From: GM7GCV1 sp965222065
GTDB lineage: Bacteria; Pseudomonadota; Gammaproteobacteria; Pseudomonadales; GM7GCV1
Direction: 5' to 3'
NCBI GenBank assembly: GCA_965222065.1
Contig: OZ244933.1
Coordinates: 1,612,001-1,676,000, forward strand
DNA length: 64,000 nt
Below, piece after piece: positions 42,173 to 50,513 of the stretch (position 1 is the first letter of the stretch; each line of letters opens with the position of its first letter). The notes under the pieces are model-generated. The model did not search any database and was not told the DNA's origin. It saw nothing but the letters and a program-made list of their open reading frames with translations. Made by a program: the position numbers and the translations under genes.

Positions 42173-42819
42173 TTTTTTACCGCGATTTCTATGAGAAAAC
42201 GCTCTACCTCCAGACCCGGGATCTGCAAAGGATAGGCTTTCTCGAAGGAAAACTGTTGATCGAGTTCGTCCAGTTCCTGTTGTGGATAGCGTCCTTTCAT
42301 GGCCAGAAAGCGACCTCCATCGGTCAACAGGTGCACGGCATTATCTGTCATATCTTTTAACGTGGCAAAAGCTCGCGACAGAATGACATCAAAGTGGGTC
42401 TGTGGCTGGTATTTTTCGACACGCTCGTGAATAACTTCAATATTCTTCAGACCCAACTCAATACGCACCTGGTTTAAAAATCGGCACTTTTTACCATTGG
42501 TATCGAGCAAGGCGATCTGAAAATCAGGATTTAGAATAGCCAGAACCACACCCGGCAAGCCTGCCCCTGTTCCGACATCCAGCAAACGGTTGCCCTGGGA
42601 GCGTTGGCTGACCAGAGAGCAAATGCTCAGACTATCGAGCAGGTGCAGGTTGAGCATTTCTTCCGGCTCGCGAATAGCCGTCAGGTTATAGGCCCGGTTC
42701 CATTTTTGGATCAGGAACAGGTAATCCAGAAGTTTGTTTGTTTGCGAAGCGGTCAGGGAAAGTCCCAGGCACGTAGCTCCAGATACGAGCCGATTTTCCA
42801 GCTGTTGCCTGAGCTCCAT
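42169..42819 (-). CDS. rsmG: 16S rRNA m7G527 methyltransferase RsmG
   Basis: 216 residues of the GidB family: FLIQKWNRAYNLTAIREPEEMLNLHLLDSLSICSL is the N-terminal signature and RLLDVGTGAGLPGVVLAILNPDFQIALLDTNGKKCRFLNQ the SAM motif. It methylates G527 of 16S rRNA, using SAM. Conserved linkage with mnmG, which ends 6 bp before its start, supports the call. Confidence 0.97.
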   Translation of the reverse strand: MELRQQLENRLVSGATCLGLSLTASQTNKLLDYLFLIQKWNRAYNLTAIREPEEMLNLHLLDSLSICSLVSQRSQGNRLLDVGTGAGLPGVVLAILNPDFQIALLDTNGKKCRFLNQVRIELGLKNIEVIHERVEKYQPQTHFDVILSRAFATLKDMTDNAVHLLTDGGRFLAMKGRYPQQELDELDQQFSFEKAYPLQIPGLEVERFLIEIAVKK

Positions 42820-42825
42820 CAGTGG

Positions 42826-44709
42826 TTACTGGGCAATCTGCTTTTTGTAACCGTGCTTTTTCAGGTAGATGAGCAACAAGGAGATAGCCGCCGGAGTAAC
42901 CCCCTGGATGCGCGATGCCTGGGCAATGCTCGCAGGCCGGATGTCCCTGAGTTTTTGTACCACCTCGTTGGAAAGGCCCTTAACCTGATTGTATTCAAAA
43001 TCCTCAGGAATCAGGGTGTTTTCCTGTCGGCGCAGACGTTCAATATCCTCTGCCTGGCGATCAATGTAACCGGCATATTTGGCAGAGATCTCTACCTGTA
43101 AGGCCGCCTGATCGTGGCCACAGTGTTGACCGGTAATCTCGCTGATTTTTTGGTAGTCCAGTTCGGGACGCTTGAGCAATTCAAACAGGTTGTATTCCCT
43201 GTTAAGCGGTTTTTCTATATGGGTTTCGAATCGCTGTGCCTTTTCTGAACCTGCCTGGATCCAGGTGGTTTTCATGCGCGCAGTCTCTTTCTCAACCATG
43301 TCGACTTTTTCCTGGAAATACTGCCAACGCTGATCATCAACCAACCCGAGTTCACGGCCCTTTTCAGTCAGTCGGATATCCGCATTATCTTCACGCAAAA
43401 GTAACCGATACTCGGCACGACTGGTGAACATGCGGTAGGGCTCTTTTGTGCCCATGGTAATCAGGTCATCGACCAGCACTCCCAGATAGGCCTGATCACG
43501 CGAAGGCCACCAGGCATCTTTGCCTTGTGCTAAAAGGCTGGCATTGAGCCCTGCCAATAACCCCTGGGCACCCGCTTCTTCATAACCGGTAGTGCCGTTT
43601 ATCTGGCCAGCAAAATAGAGGCCATGAATAAATTTATTCTCCAGTGTATGTTTGAGGTCGCGGGGGTCAAAGAAATCGTATTCGATGGCGTAACCGGGTC
43701 GAACGATATGTGCGTTTTCAAAGCCCTTAATCGAATGCACCAGTCGCTCCTGAATATCGTAGGGCAAGCTGGTGGAAATCCCGTTTGGGTAGAGCTCTAT
43801 GGAATTTAGCCCCTCAGGCTCAATAAATATTTGGTGGCTGGTTTTGTCGGCAAAACGAACCACCTTGTCTTCGATAGAGGGACAATAACGAGGACCAATA
43901 CCTTCAATAACCCCGGTAAACATGGGTGAACGATCCATGCCTTCACGAATAACATCATGGGTGGATTCATTGGTATGGGTAATCCAGCAACAAACCTGTT
44001 GAGGATGCTGCTCGGGCGTTCCCAGATAGGACATCACAGGAACAGGCTGGTCACCCCATTGTTCCTGCAAGTCAGAAAAATCCACGGAGCGACGGTCTAT
44101 TCTGGGCGGGGTACCTGTTTTCAGGCGATCGACATGAAGTGGAAGGTCACGCAGTCGTTGGGCCAGGGCAATCGACGGGGGATCCCCCGCTCGTCCGCCC
44201 GAATGGTTTTCCAGGCCAATATGTATTTTCCCACCCAGGAACGTCCCGGTTGTCAGCACCACATGGTCCGCAAAAAACCTAAGCCCCATCTGGGTGACTA
44301 CGCCGCGAACCTGTTCACCTTCAACGATAAGATCATCGACGGCCTGTTGGAAAATACTAAGCCCCGGTTCAGCTTCCAAAATTGAGCGAATGGCATTTCG
44401 ATAAAGTACCCGATCCGCCTGGGCGCGTGTGGCTCGAACGGCTGGACCCTTGCGGGAATTCAATACCCGAAACTGGATACCGGCAAGATCGGTGGCTTTT
44501 CCCATGGCGCCACCCAGAGCATCAATTTCCTTTACCAGGTGGCTTTTTCCAATACCACCTATCGCCGGGTTACAGGACATTTGGCCAAGCGTATCAATAT
44601 TATGAGTCAGCAAAAGCGTACGTGCACCCGAACGCGCAGCGGCGAGGCAGGCTTCGGTTCCTGCGTGGCCACCACCGATGACAATGACATCAAATTGCTT
44701 TTCCGGCAT
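42826..44709 (-). CDS. mnmG: tRNA uridine 5-carboxymethylaminomethyl modification enzyme MnmG
   Basis: 627 residues, FAD-binding GidA family. FAD motif GGGHAGTEACLAAARSG near the N-terminus, then MSCNPAIGGIGKSHLVKEIDALGG, IDRRSVDFSDL and the C-terminal RPASIAQASRIQGVTPAAISLLLIYLK. Together with MnmE it modifies the wobble uridine of several tRNAs. It heads the mnmG-rsmG-parA-parB unit; a TATAAT at 44774-44779 (minus strand) is a likely -10, with a weak -35. Confidence 0.98.
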   Translation of the reverse strand: MPEKQFDVIVIGGGHAGTEACLAAARSGARTLLLTHNIDTLGQMSCNPAIGGIGKSHLVKEIDALGGAMGKATDLAGIQFRVLNSRKGPAVRATRAQADRVLYRNAIRSILEAEPGLSIFQQAVDDLIVEGEQVRGVVTQMGLRFFADHVVLTTGTFLGGKIHIGLENHSGGRAGDPPSIALAQRLRDLPLHVDRLKTGTPPRIDRRSVDFSDLQEQWGDQPVPVMSYLGTPEQHPQQVCCWITHTNESTHDVIREGMDRSPMFTGVIEGIGPRYCPSIEDKVVRFADKTSHQIFIEPEGLNSIELYPNGISTSLPYDIQERLVHSIKGFENAHIVRPGYAIEYDFFDPRDLKHTLENKFIHGLYFAGQINGTTGYEEAGAQGLLAGLNASLLAQGKDAWWPSRDQAYLGVLVDDLITMGTKEPYRMFTSRAEYRLLLREDNADIRLTEKGRELGLVDDQRWQYFQEKVDMVEKETARMKTTWIQAGSEKAQRFETHIEKPLNREYNLFELLKRPELDYQKISEITGQHCGHDQAALQVEISAKYAGYIDRQAEDIERLRRQENTLIPEDFEYNQVKGLSNEVVQKLRDIRPASIAQASRIQGVTPAAISLLLIYLKKHGYKKQIAQ

Positions 44710-45234
44710 ATCTGTTATTGAAAACCTTGGTTTTTGCTGATCATTTTTTAATCAAAATTATCAGGGGCTGCGCATTATATAGATTGTTGAGAAATAGGCT
44801 AATTAATCCTTGCGGCTGATTTCAAGAAGTGTGGCTTAAATAAAGTGACATAGATAAATATATAAATAGATATATATTTATATATAGGAAGTACCTTAAT
44901 ACTGTTGTTATTAGTCAGCACTACATCCGTGGATAACCCCTTTTATATTTTTAATATCAATCGCTTGGGAAAAGTACAGGCAGGGTAGCAATGATCAACA
45001 AAATTATGGAGAAGCTGGGTTTGAGCATTGGATAAAAAAGCAGCAAATAATTCCATACATTTTTATACAGTATGTATTACCACTTAAGTCACAACCTTGT
45101 GCTCGTAATGAAAAGAATCGTTGTACAAGCCCAATAAAAAAGGGACAACCTGTCAGTTTGATTGGGACAGATTGTGGATATAGTGTTTGCTGGCACTTAC
45201 AACAAGAAAAGATATCAATCTGGAGAAATAACTA
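44710..45234. other. A/T-rich intergenic region with DnaA-box-like sites
   Basis: 525 bp between mnmG and the SDR gene without a supported gene. It contains a very A/T-rich tract (44850-44886) with an 8-bp inverted repeat (TATAAATA 44861-44868, TATTTATA 44875-44882). Two sites match the DnaA consensus at eight of nine positions on the minus strand: TTATCCACG (44928-44936) and ATATCCACA (45173-45181). In E. coli oriC lies beside gidA, so this could be an unwinding element or a relict origin (inference). It must also hold the mnmG promoter and the SDR promoter. Confidence 0.5.
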
Positions 45235-45969
45235 ATGTCTGATTTTAATGGGCAAACCGCCGTTATAACCGGCGGTGCGCAAGGTATTGGTTTGGCAACT
45301 GCCACAAGACTTATTAATGATGGCTGTGAGGTCATGATTTGGGATATGGATGAAGAAAAGGGAATGGAAGCAGCCAGGAGTTTAGGTTGTCACTTTCTGA
45401 AAATGGACCAGACTGACAATGACCTGGTTCAGGAAGCAACCGAAAAAACCATTAAGCAAATGAACAAAATTGATATTCTGGTTTGTAGTGCTGGAATAGC
45501 AGGGCCAACTTTTCCCACCTGGGACTATCCCATAGAGGAGTGGTCCAAAGTGTTTAGTGTCAATGTAAATGGTGTTTTCTATTGCAACAAACATGTTGTG
45601 AAGAAAATGCGGGAAAACGGCTATGGCAGAATAGTTAACATAGCTTCTATTGCTGGCAAGGAAGGCAACCCAAATGCATCCGCATACTCAGCATCAAAAG
45701 CGGCTGTGATTGCCCTTACCAAATCACTAGGCAAGGAAACAGCAGATCAGGATATCGCAGTAAATTGTATAACCCCGGCAACAGCCAAAACGGCAATACT
45801 GGATCAGGTGTCCCAGGAATTTATTGATTACATGTTATCCAAAATTCCCAAGAACAGATTTGTAAGGGTTGAAGAGATCGCCTCAATGATTGCCTTTCTG
45901 GCAAGCAGGGAAAACAGTTTTACCACAGCAGGCGTATTTGATATTTCCGGCGGAAGAGCAACCTATTAG
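45235..45969 (+). CDS. Short-chain dehydrogenase/reductase (SDR)
   Basis: 244 residues, classical SDR. Cofactor motif TGGAQGIGLAT (residues about 11-21), CSAGIAG in place of the usual NNAG, active-site IASIAG and YSASK with Tyr151 and Lys155, and the tail FDISGGRATY. The GGRATY ending is known to me from SDRs of sugar-acid catabolism (for example 2-keto-3-deoxy-rhamnonate dehydrogenase), which is a tentative lead only. GGAGA precedes the ATG. It is transcribed opposite to its neighbours and looks A/T-richer than they do, suggesting insertion into the mnmG-mnmE interval. Confidence 0.88.
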   Translation: MSDFNGQTAVITGGAQGIGLATATRLINDGCEVMIWDMDEEKGMEAARSLGCHFLKMDQTDNDLVQEATEKTIKQMNKIDILVCSAGIAGPTFPTWDYPIEEWSKVFSVNVNGVFYCNKHVVKKMRENGYGRIVNIASIAGKEGNPNASAYSASKAAVIALTKSLGKETADQDIAVNCITPATAKTAILDQVSQEFIDYMLSKIPKNRFVRVEEIASMIAFLASRENSFTTAGVFDISGGRATY

Positions 45970-45986
45970 ATCTGCGCAAAGATCGT

Positions 45987-47357
45987 CTATTTGCCGATGC
46001 AAAAACCGGCAAATATTTTTCCCAATAAGTCGTCGGCGCTCAGGTTTCCGGTAATTTCACTTAGATGCTGTTGGGCAAGGCGAAGGTCTTCGGCTAAAAG
46101 CTCTCCGGAGCGATGTTCACTGTAGGCTTTCAGGCCTCTGTGAATCACCTGTTGGCATTTGGTTAATGCTTGCACATGACGAGTTCTGGCAGAAAATTGC
46201 GGCTCCCTTTCGTCCAGATTCAGTAAGCGGGTAATTTCATCAATTAGCCTATCCAGGCCTTTGCCGGTTTTGGCAGATACGGACACCAGTGTTTGGTGAC
46301 TAATACTTACCGGCAATGCATCAGGATCGATTAAATCCATTTTATTGGCGACGAACAGCATTGGCTTATTGGTTTCAAGGATATTGGCGTAGTCGCCCAG
46401 GATTCGGGAAAGGTCTTCTCCTGTCCGTGTACTGGCATCGAACAGGAATAAAAGGATATCCGCATCCTGTGCTTTGGACAGTGTCCGGTCGATCCCGATT
46501 TTTTCTATCTGGTCGGGCTGGTCGTTCAGCCCTGCCGTATCAATAAAGGTTACCGGCGCTCCACCGATATCAATTGATTGTTCAATGGAGTCGCGTGTGG
46601 TCCCGGCGATGTCACTGACGATGGCGACGTCCTGACGGGCAAGCAAATTGAGCAGTGAAGATTTGCCGGCATTGGGTCTTCCAATGATGGCAATACGGGC
46701 ACCTTCTTTAATAAGCAGGCCTCGTTGGGCTTCTTCCAGAAGTGCCTGGATGGTTTCGCTGGTGTTGTTGATGCGCTCTAGCACATCGGAATCGGCGATA
46801 AAATCAATTTCCTCTTCCGGAAAATCAATGGCCGCCTCAACGTATATTCGAATCTCGTTAAGTTGATCCTGAACGCTATTCACCTGCTGAGAAAAGAATC
46901 CCTGCAGGGATCGGTTGGCGGCGCGAACCGCGGCGGTAGTCCCTGCATCAATCAGATCGGCAATCGCTTCGACCTGTGTCAGATCGAGTTTGTCATTCAG
47001 GAAGGCGCGTTGTGAGAATTCGCCTGCCAATGCCTGACGAGCCCCAAGTGTCAGGCAGGCTTCAAGCAACAATCGCAGAACCAGTGGCCCCCCATGTACC
47101 TGTAGTTCAACCACATCCTCCCCTGTAAAGGAGTGAGGAGCTGGGAAGTAAATGGCCAGTCCCTCATCGATTAATTCATCGTTTAGATGAAACCGGGAAA
47201 AATGGGCAAATCTTGGGCGAAGGGTTTTTCCGGAGAGTTCCTGGGCAATGGCAAGGGCATTTTTGCCGGACAGACGAACAATACCAATGCCACCGCGCCC
47301 TGGCGCAGTAGCGACGGCGGCAATTGTGTACTGATCATTCACCATATAGTCGGGCAT
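45987..47357 (-). CDS. mnmE: tRNA modification GTPase MnmE
   Basis: 456 residues. N-terminal tetrahydrofolate-binding domain (YTIAAVATAPGRGGIGIVRLSG), the G domain with GRPNAGKSSLLNLLA (G1), DIAGTTRDS (G2), DTAGLNDQ (G3) and NKMD (G4), and the C-terminal CIGK, whose cysteine is required for activity. It works with MnmG at the tRNA wobble position and is located 58 bp after yidC. Two close in-frame starts exist (47357, 47345). Confidence 0.98.
   Translation of the reverse strand: MPDYMVNDQYTIAAVATAPGRGGIGIVRLSGKNALAIAQELSGKTLRPRFAHFSRFHLNDELIDEGLAIYFPAPHSFTGEDVVELQVHGGPLVLRLLLEACLTLGARQALAGEFSQRAFLNDKLDLTQVEAIADLIDAGTTAAVRAANRSLQGFFSQQVNSVQDQLNEIRIYVEAAIDFPEEEIDFIADSDVLERINNTSETIQALLEEAQRGLLIKEGARIAIIGRPNAGKSSLLNLLARQDVAIVSDIAGTTRDSIEQSIDIGGAPVTFIDTAGLNDQPDQIEKIGIDRTLSKAQDADILLFLFDASTRTGEDLSRILGDYANILETNKPMLFVANKMDLIDPDALPVSISHQTLVSVSAKTGKGLDRLIDEITRLLNLDEREPQFSARTRHVQALTKCQQVIHRGLKAYSEHRSGELLAEDLRLAQQHLSEITGNLSADDLLGKIFAGFCIGK
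45988..46020 (+). terminator. Rho-independent terminator for the SDR gene, inside the mnmE 3' end
   Basis: Perfect 9-bp stem TATTTGCCG (45988-45996) and CGGCAAATA (46007-46015), a 10-base loop, then TTTTT (46016-46020). It begins 18 bp after the SDR stop. The same bases encode the conserved GKIFAGFCIGK tail of MnmE on the other strand, so the repeat may be partly a by-product of that coding sequence. Confidence 0.65.
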
Positions 47358-47415
47358 AGCGCAAGTTTGCCTCTAACGAAGGGACAGCGCTACAGGCTGT
47401 AACCAGCAGGGAAAC

Positions 47416-49152
47416 CTACTTGATTTCCCCTTTTTCCAGTCGGCGCGTAATCACCCATTGCTGGGCAATAGACAGCAGGTTGTTGACTGTCCAGTAAAGC
47501 ACCAGGCCAGCCGGGAACCAGAGGAACATAAAGGTGAACATGATAGGCATCATTTGCATCACTTTCGCCTGGGTAGGGTCCGGTGGCGGAGGGTTTAGTT
47601 TTTGCTGAAACCACATGCTGGCACCCATAATCAGTGGAAGTACAAACCATGGGTCTTTGGCAGACAAATCCTGGATCCAGCCAAAGAAAGGCGCGTGGCG
47701 AATTTCAACACTTTCCAGCAATACCCAGTAAAGGGCAATAAAAATCGGCATCTGCAACAGCATGGGCAAACACCCGCCCATGGGATTGACCTTTTCCTTT
47801 TGGTACAGCTTCATCATTTCCTGTGACATCGCCTGTTTGTCATCGCCATAGCGCTCACGCAGTGCGGTCATTTTGGGTGTCAATTTGCGCATCCTTGCCA
47901 TGGATCGATAGCTGGCAGCAGACAGGGGGAACAGAATCAACTTGACGATGACCGTCAGGAGAATGATGGAAACCCCCCAGTTGGACACGCCAGGAAAAAC
48001 ATTGAGGTCCAGGTTAAATGAATGGATTTCACCACTCTGGATAAAGTAGAGAACAGCATACAAAGGCTGGGCAGCCCACCAGAGCCAACCATAGTCCACA
48101 GTTAAATCCAGGTGCTGGGCAATATCGCGCAAGCGGTACTGGTCTTTGGGTCCTGCATAAAAGCCGGCCTTGATTGAACCCTGCTGCCCTGAAGCCACGC
48201 TAAATTCGGGCTGGGTAAAACCAATGTAATAAAGGTCACGGTTTGCTGATTTACGCAGATCGTAAGATACCTGTCGATCTTCTACAGGAATCCATGCAGA
48301 TAAAAAATAACGCTCCAGCAGGGCGACCCAGCCGGAGTCGACGGTTTCGCGGTAACGGCTATCGGCAATGTCTTCAAACTCAACTTTTTTGTAGCGTTCG
48401 TCCGGGGTGGTGATTGCGGCACCTACATAGGGAGCGGCGCCAAACATGGAGTCGACGTCCGGTATAAAGTCATCGCGATTAATTTGTCCGTAAAATGCCG
48501 CACTCCATGGCGCATCAGACTGGTTGTTTACCAGGTATTCCACATCGATAAGGTAGTCGGAACGACGGACCGTGAAACGCTTGGTAATGAGCACGTCACC
48601 CTGTTGATATTGCAGGTCAATCTGGATCCGATCCTGTCCTTCGGCAAGACGGTAAGTATCTGAGCCCGATGTAAAGAGCGGTCTTCCCTGTGCGGTGTCG
48701 GTGGCGTTTCTGCCGATCAGGCCACTGCGAGCGACATAGGTTCGATTGTTACTGTTAACAAGTAACTGGTAGGGCGTCTGGTCGTTACTGGAATTAACGT
48801 GTTCGAGTAATCTGGCTGATACCAGATCGCCCCCTCGAGGGTTGATTTGCAGGTCGAGAACATCCGTCGTTACCTGAATAAGGCCAGTGTTGGTAGCGGG
48901 TTCGCTTTCAATTCCTGGGCTCGTTGTGCTGGATGTTTGCAATTCAGGCAGGCTGTTATCTGCGGATGCTGGGCTGGTACTTTCAGGCACATTACCGTTT
49001 TGGGCAGAGACCGTTTTAGTTATTTCTGAATCCTGGCTTTCAAGAGAAGCACGCGCGATTTTAAATTCGTCCCATTCTCTAAAAAGTATGAGTACACAGA
49101 TGCCCATGCCGAGCAAGAGGGCAGACTTTACCCAGTCAATATCTTTTAACAT
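47416..49152 (-). CDS. yidC: Membrane protein insertase YidC
   Basis: 578 residues from the ATG at 49152. An N-terminal membrane helix (VKSALLLGMGICVLILF) and a large periplasmic beta-sandwich (LDLQINPRGGDLVSARLLEHV... as in Gram-negative YidC) precede the conserved five-helix core with NWGVSIILLTVIVKLILFPLSAASYRSMARMRKLTPKM, MMKLYQKEKVNPMGGCLPMLLQMPIFIALYWVL and the final helix region MFTFMFLWFPAGLVLYWTVNNLLSIAQQ. The core arginine is in the first helix of that block. The longer open frame to 49257 overlaps yidD and is not preferred. Confidence 0.97.
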   Translation of the reverse strand: MLKDIDWVKSALLLGMGICVLILFREWDEFKIARASLESQDSEITKTVSAQNGNVPESTSPASADNSLPELQTSSTTSPGIESEPATNTGLIQVTTDVLDLQINPRGGDLVSARLLEHVNSSNDQTPYQLLVNSNNRTYVARSGLIGRNATDTAQGRPLFTSGSDTYRLAEGQDRIQIDLQYQQGDVLITKRFTVRRSDYLIDVEYLVNNQSDAPWSAAFYGQINRDDFIPDVDSMFGAAPYVGAAITTPDERYKKVEFEDIADSRYRETVDSGWVALLERYFLSAWIPVEDRQVSYDLRKSANRDLYYIGFTQPEFSVASGQQGSIKAGFYAGPKDQYRLRDIAQHLDLTVDYGWLWWAAQPLYAVLYFIQSGEIHSFNLDLNVFPGVSNWGVSIILLTVIVKLILFPLSAASYRSMARMRKLTPKMTALRERYGDDKQAMSQEMMKLYQKEKVNPMGGCLPMLLQMPIFIALYWVLLESVEIRHAPFFGWIQDLSAKDPWFVLPLIMGASMWFQQKLNPPPPDPTQAKVMQMMPIMFTFMFLWFPAGLVLYWTVNNLLSIAQQWVITRRLEKGEIK

Positions 49153-49474
49153 CAGATGATTGTTTCCGAATGTTGTTTTTACAGTTGTGAGGCAATGCTT
49201 TCTGAGCTTTTTGCTTGTCTTCGCAGGGAAAGGTTTCAGGAACGGGGTCGTAGCCACCAGCGTTGCCGGGGTGGCATTTTAAAAGGCGTTTGAGGCTAAG
49301 GTAACCCCCCCGAAGCACACCGTGATCCCTTAATGCTTGCAGGGAATACCCGGAGCATGAGGGGTAAAAGCGGCAACGCGGGCCCAATAAAGGGCTTAGA
49401 AAATAGCGGTACGCACGTATAGGGAGTGAAACCAGCCAAACGGCGCAGCTTTTTGGGGTGATTTCCTTAGCCAT
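49136..49474 (-). CDS. yidD: Membrane protein insertion efficiency factor YidD
   Basis: 112 residues of the YidD family: LVSLPIRAYRYFLSPLLGPRCRFYPSCSGYSLQALRDHGVLRGGYLSLKRLLKCHPGNAGGYDPVP holds the conserved CRFYPSCSxY and CHPxxxGGxDPVP motifs. It assists YidC-dependent insertion at the inner membrane. The ATG at 49474 overlaps the rnpA stop and its 3' end overlaps the yidC start, the normal tight arrangement. Confidence 0.95.
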   Translation of the reverse strand: MAKEITPKSCAVWLVSLPIRAYRYFLSPLLGPRCRFYPSCSGYSLQALRDHGVLRGGYLSLKRLLKCHPGNAGGYDPVPETFPCEDKQKAQKALPHNCKNNIRKQSSDVKRY

Positions 49475-49841
49475 GCTTTTCCGCCAGGGATTCAAAAATG
49501 TCTGAAACCAGGGATTTAATTTCCTTGTCCGTTTTGTGATCTGAGTTGCCGCGGTTCATGAAAATCACATCCAGGTTTACCAGTCGGTGTTGACGCGTAC
49601 GAAAGTTTTCCCGTACCAAACGCTTGAGGTGGTTGCGGTCGACAGCACGCTTTAAAAATTTCTTCCGAACAATGAGGCCGAGCCGAGGGTGTTCGAGCGA
49701 ATTCTTGCGACAGAGTAACAGGTATGGGCCCTTGCTGATGCGCACGTCAACCTGTTCAAAGACAGCGGAATAATCTTTCTTGGTAAGAAGTCGATGGTGG
49801 GGGCGAAAGCTGAAATTTTCCACAGCCTGTCTCGACACCAA
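49467..49841 (-). CDS. rnpA: Ribonuclease P protein component
   Basis: 124 residues. FRPHHRLLTKKDYSAVFEQ is the N-terminal motif and GLIVRKKFLKRAVDRNHLKRLVRENFR the RNR signature (RNxxKRxxRE) that contacts the RNA subunit. The N-terminus is uncertain: a GTG at 49841 and another at 49823 (VENFSF) are both possible. It is a basic cytoplasmic protein that processes tRNA 5' ends. Confidence 0.95.
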   Translation of the reverse strand: MVSRQAVENFSFRPHHRLLTKKDYSAVFEQVDVRISKGPYLLLCRKNSLEHPRLGLIVRKKFLKRAVDRNHLKRLVRENFRTRQHRLVNLDVIFMNRGNSDHKTDKEIKSLVSDIFESLAEKHG

Positions 49842-49911
49842 ATACGCCGGGTCTGTTCAGGCTTAATGGATATGACCGATGAGCACATGATAGCTATCGG
49901 TCAATCGCATT

Positions 49912-50046
49912 TTAAACAGCGAGGCGTTTACGACCTTTGGCGCGACGTCGCGCAAGTACCTGGCGACCTTTGGCTGTCGCCGAACGTGCACGAAAGCCGT
50001 GGGTGCGTTTACGTTTCAGGTTGCTGGGCTGAAATGTACGTTTCAT
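49912..50046 (-). CDS. rpmH: 50S ribosomal protein L34
   Basis: 44 residues, MKRTFQPSNLKRKRTHGFRA followed by a basic tail (ATAKGRQVLARRRAKGRKRLAV). The sequence is nearly identical to gammaproteobacterial L34 proteins. It is too short for most gene callers' length cut-offs but is unambiguous here by position (before rnpA) and by sequence. It is transcribed leftward from the promoter at 50124-50152. Confidence 0.98.
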   Translation of the reverse strand: MKRTFQPSNLKRKRTHGFRARSATAKGRQVLARRRAKGRKRLAV

Positions 50047-50123
50047 TGTTCCGAATCCAAAATCTTTTCAGTGAAGCCCGGTTTGGCATGGTTGAGTTTG
50101 GAGCCGTCCGGAGCGGGTGCGCG

Positions 50124-50152
50124 ATTCTATAGGAACCCCCGATCTAAATCAA
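50124..50152 (-). promoter_or_regulatory. rpmH promoter
   Basis: On the minus strand: -35 TTGATT (50147-50152), 17-bp spacer, -10 TAGAAT (50124-50129). Transcription would begin near 50117, about 70 bp before the rpmH ATG, reading toward rnpA, yidD and yidC. Confidence 0.55.
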
Positions 50153-50425
50153 CGAGCAGCTTGGGTTGCCAGCAGAAAAAAACCGCTAATAAATTAATGC
50201 TATTGCAATTGATGTTTTTAATTAAAAAAATCTGGTTATTAGACGTATTTGAACAAAAACAGGGCATTTTTCACAGTTTTTACAAAATATCCACAAGCTA
50301 CTAAGTGGAAGTCCACTGGTTGTTTGTGGATAAAAAAACAAATTATATTGTTTGACAACAAATATGTTATTGAAAATAAAGAAAAATATAATTTTTATGT
50401 TAAAGGGTGATAAAAAAGATATGTG

Positions 50426-50455
50426 TGGATAAAGAAGCGGTTAACTGTTTATAAT
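50426..50455 (+). promoter_or_regulatory. dnaA promoter overlapped by a DnaA box
   Basis: A perfect -10 TATAAT (50450-50455) has a weak -35 (TGGATA, 50426-50431) 18 bp upstream. The perfect DnaA box at 50424-50432 covers that -35, so autorepression of dnaA by DnaA is likely (established in E. coli, inferred here). The dnaA ATG is 59 bp downstream of the -10. Confidence 0.6.
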
Positions 50456-50513
50456 CTTCGCACCTAAGACGTATTACTCACAAAATAATTATATTAAGAG
50501 GAAGGGGAGCAAC

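Larger units (their letters stand above)
50047..50513. other. Putative oriC (rpmH-dnaA intergenic region)
   Basis: 467 bp, strongly A/T-rich between 50180 and 50480. DnaA boxes: two perfect TTATCCACA on the minus strand at 50325-50333 and 50424-50432, and one eight-of-nine match ATATCCACA on the plus strand at 50287-50295. Long A/T tracts (for example 50336-50402) could serve as unwinding element. The position between rpmH and dnaA is the classical origin location in Pseudomonas-like bacteria. Identity as the origin is inferred from position and boxes. Confidence 0.75.

Noticed and set aside
44994..45038. 14-codon open frame MINKIMEKLGLSIG with an upstream purine-rich site
   Set aside because: Too short to judge and inside an A/T-rich intergenic region; no similarity recognised and no other sign of translation.
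49874..49902. Inverted repeat GACCGAT/ATCGGTC between rpmH and rnpA as a terminator
   Set aside because: Only 7 bp with a 15-base loop and no T-run; at most a weak attenuator.
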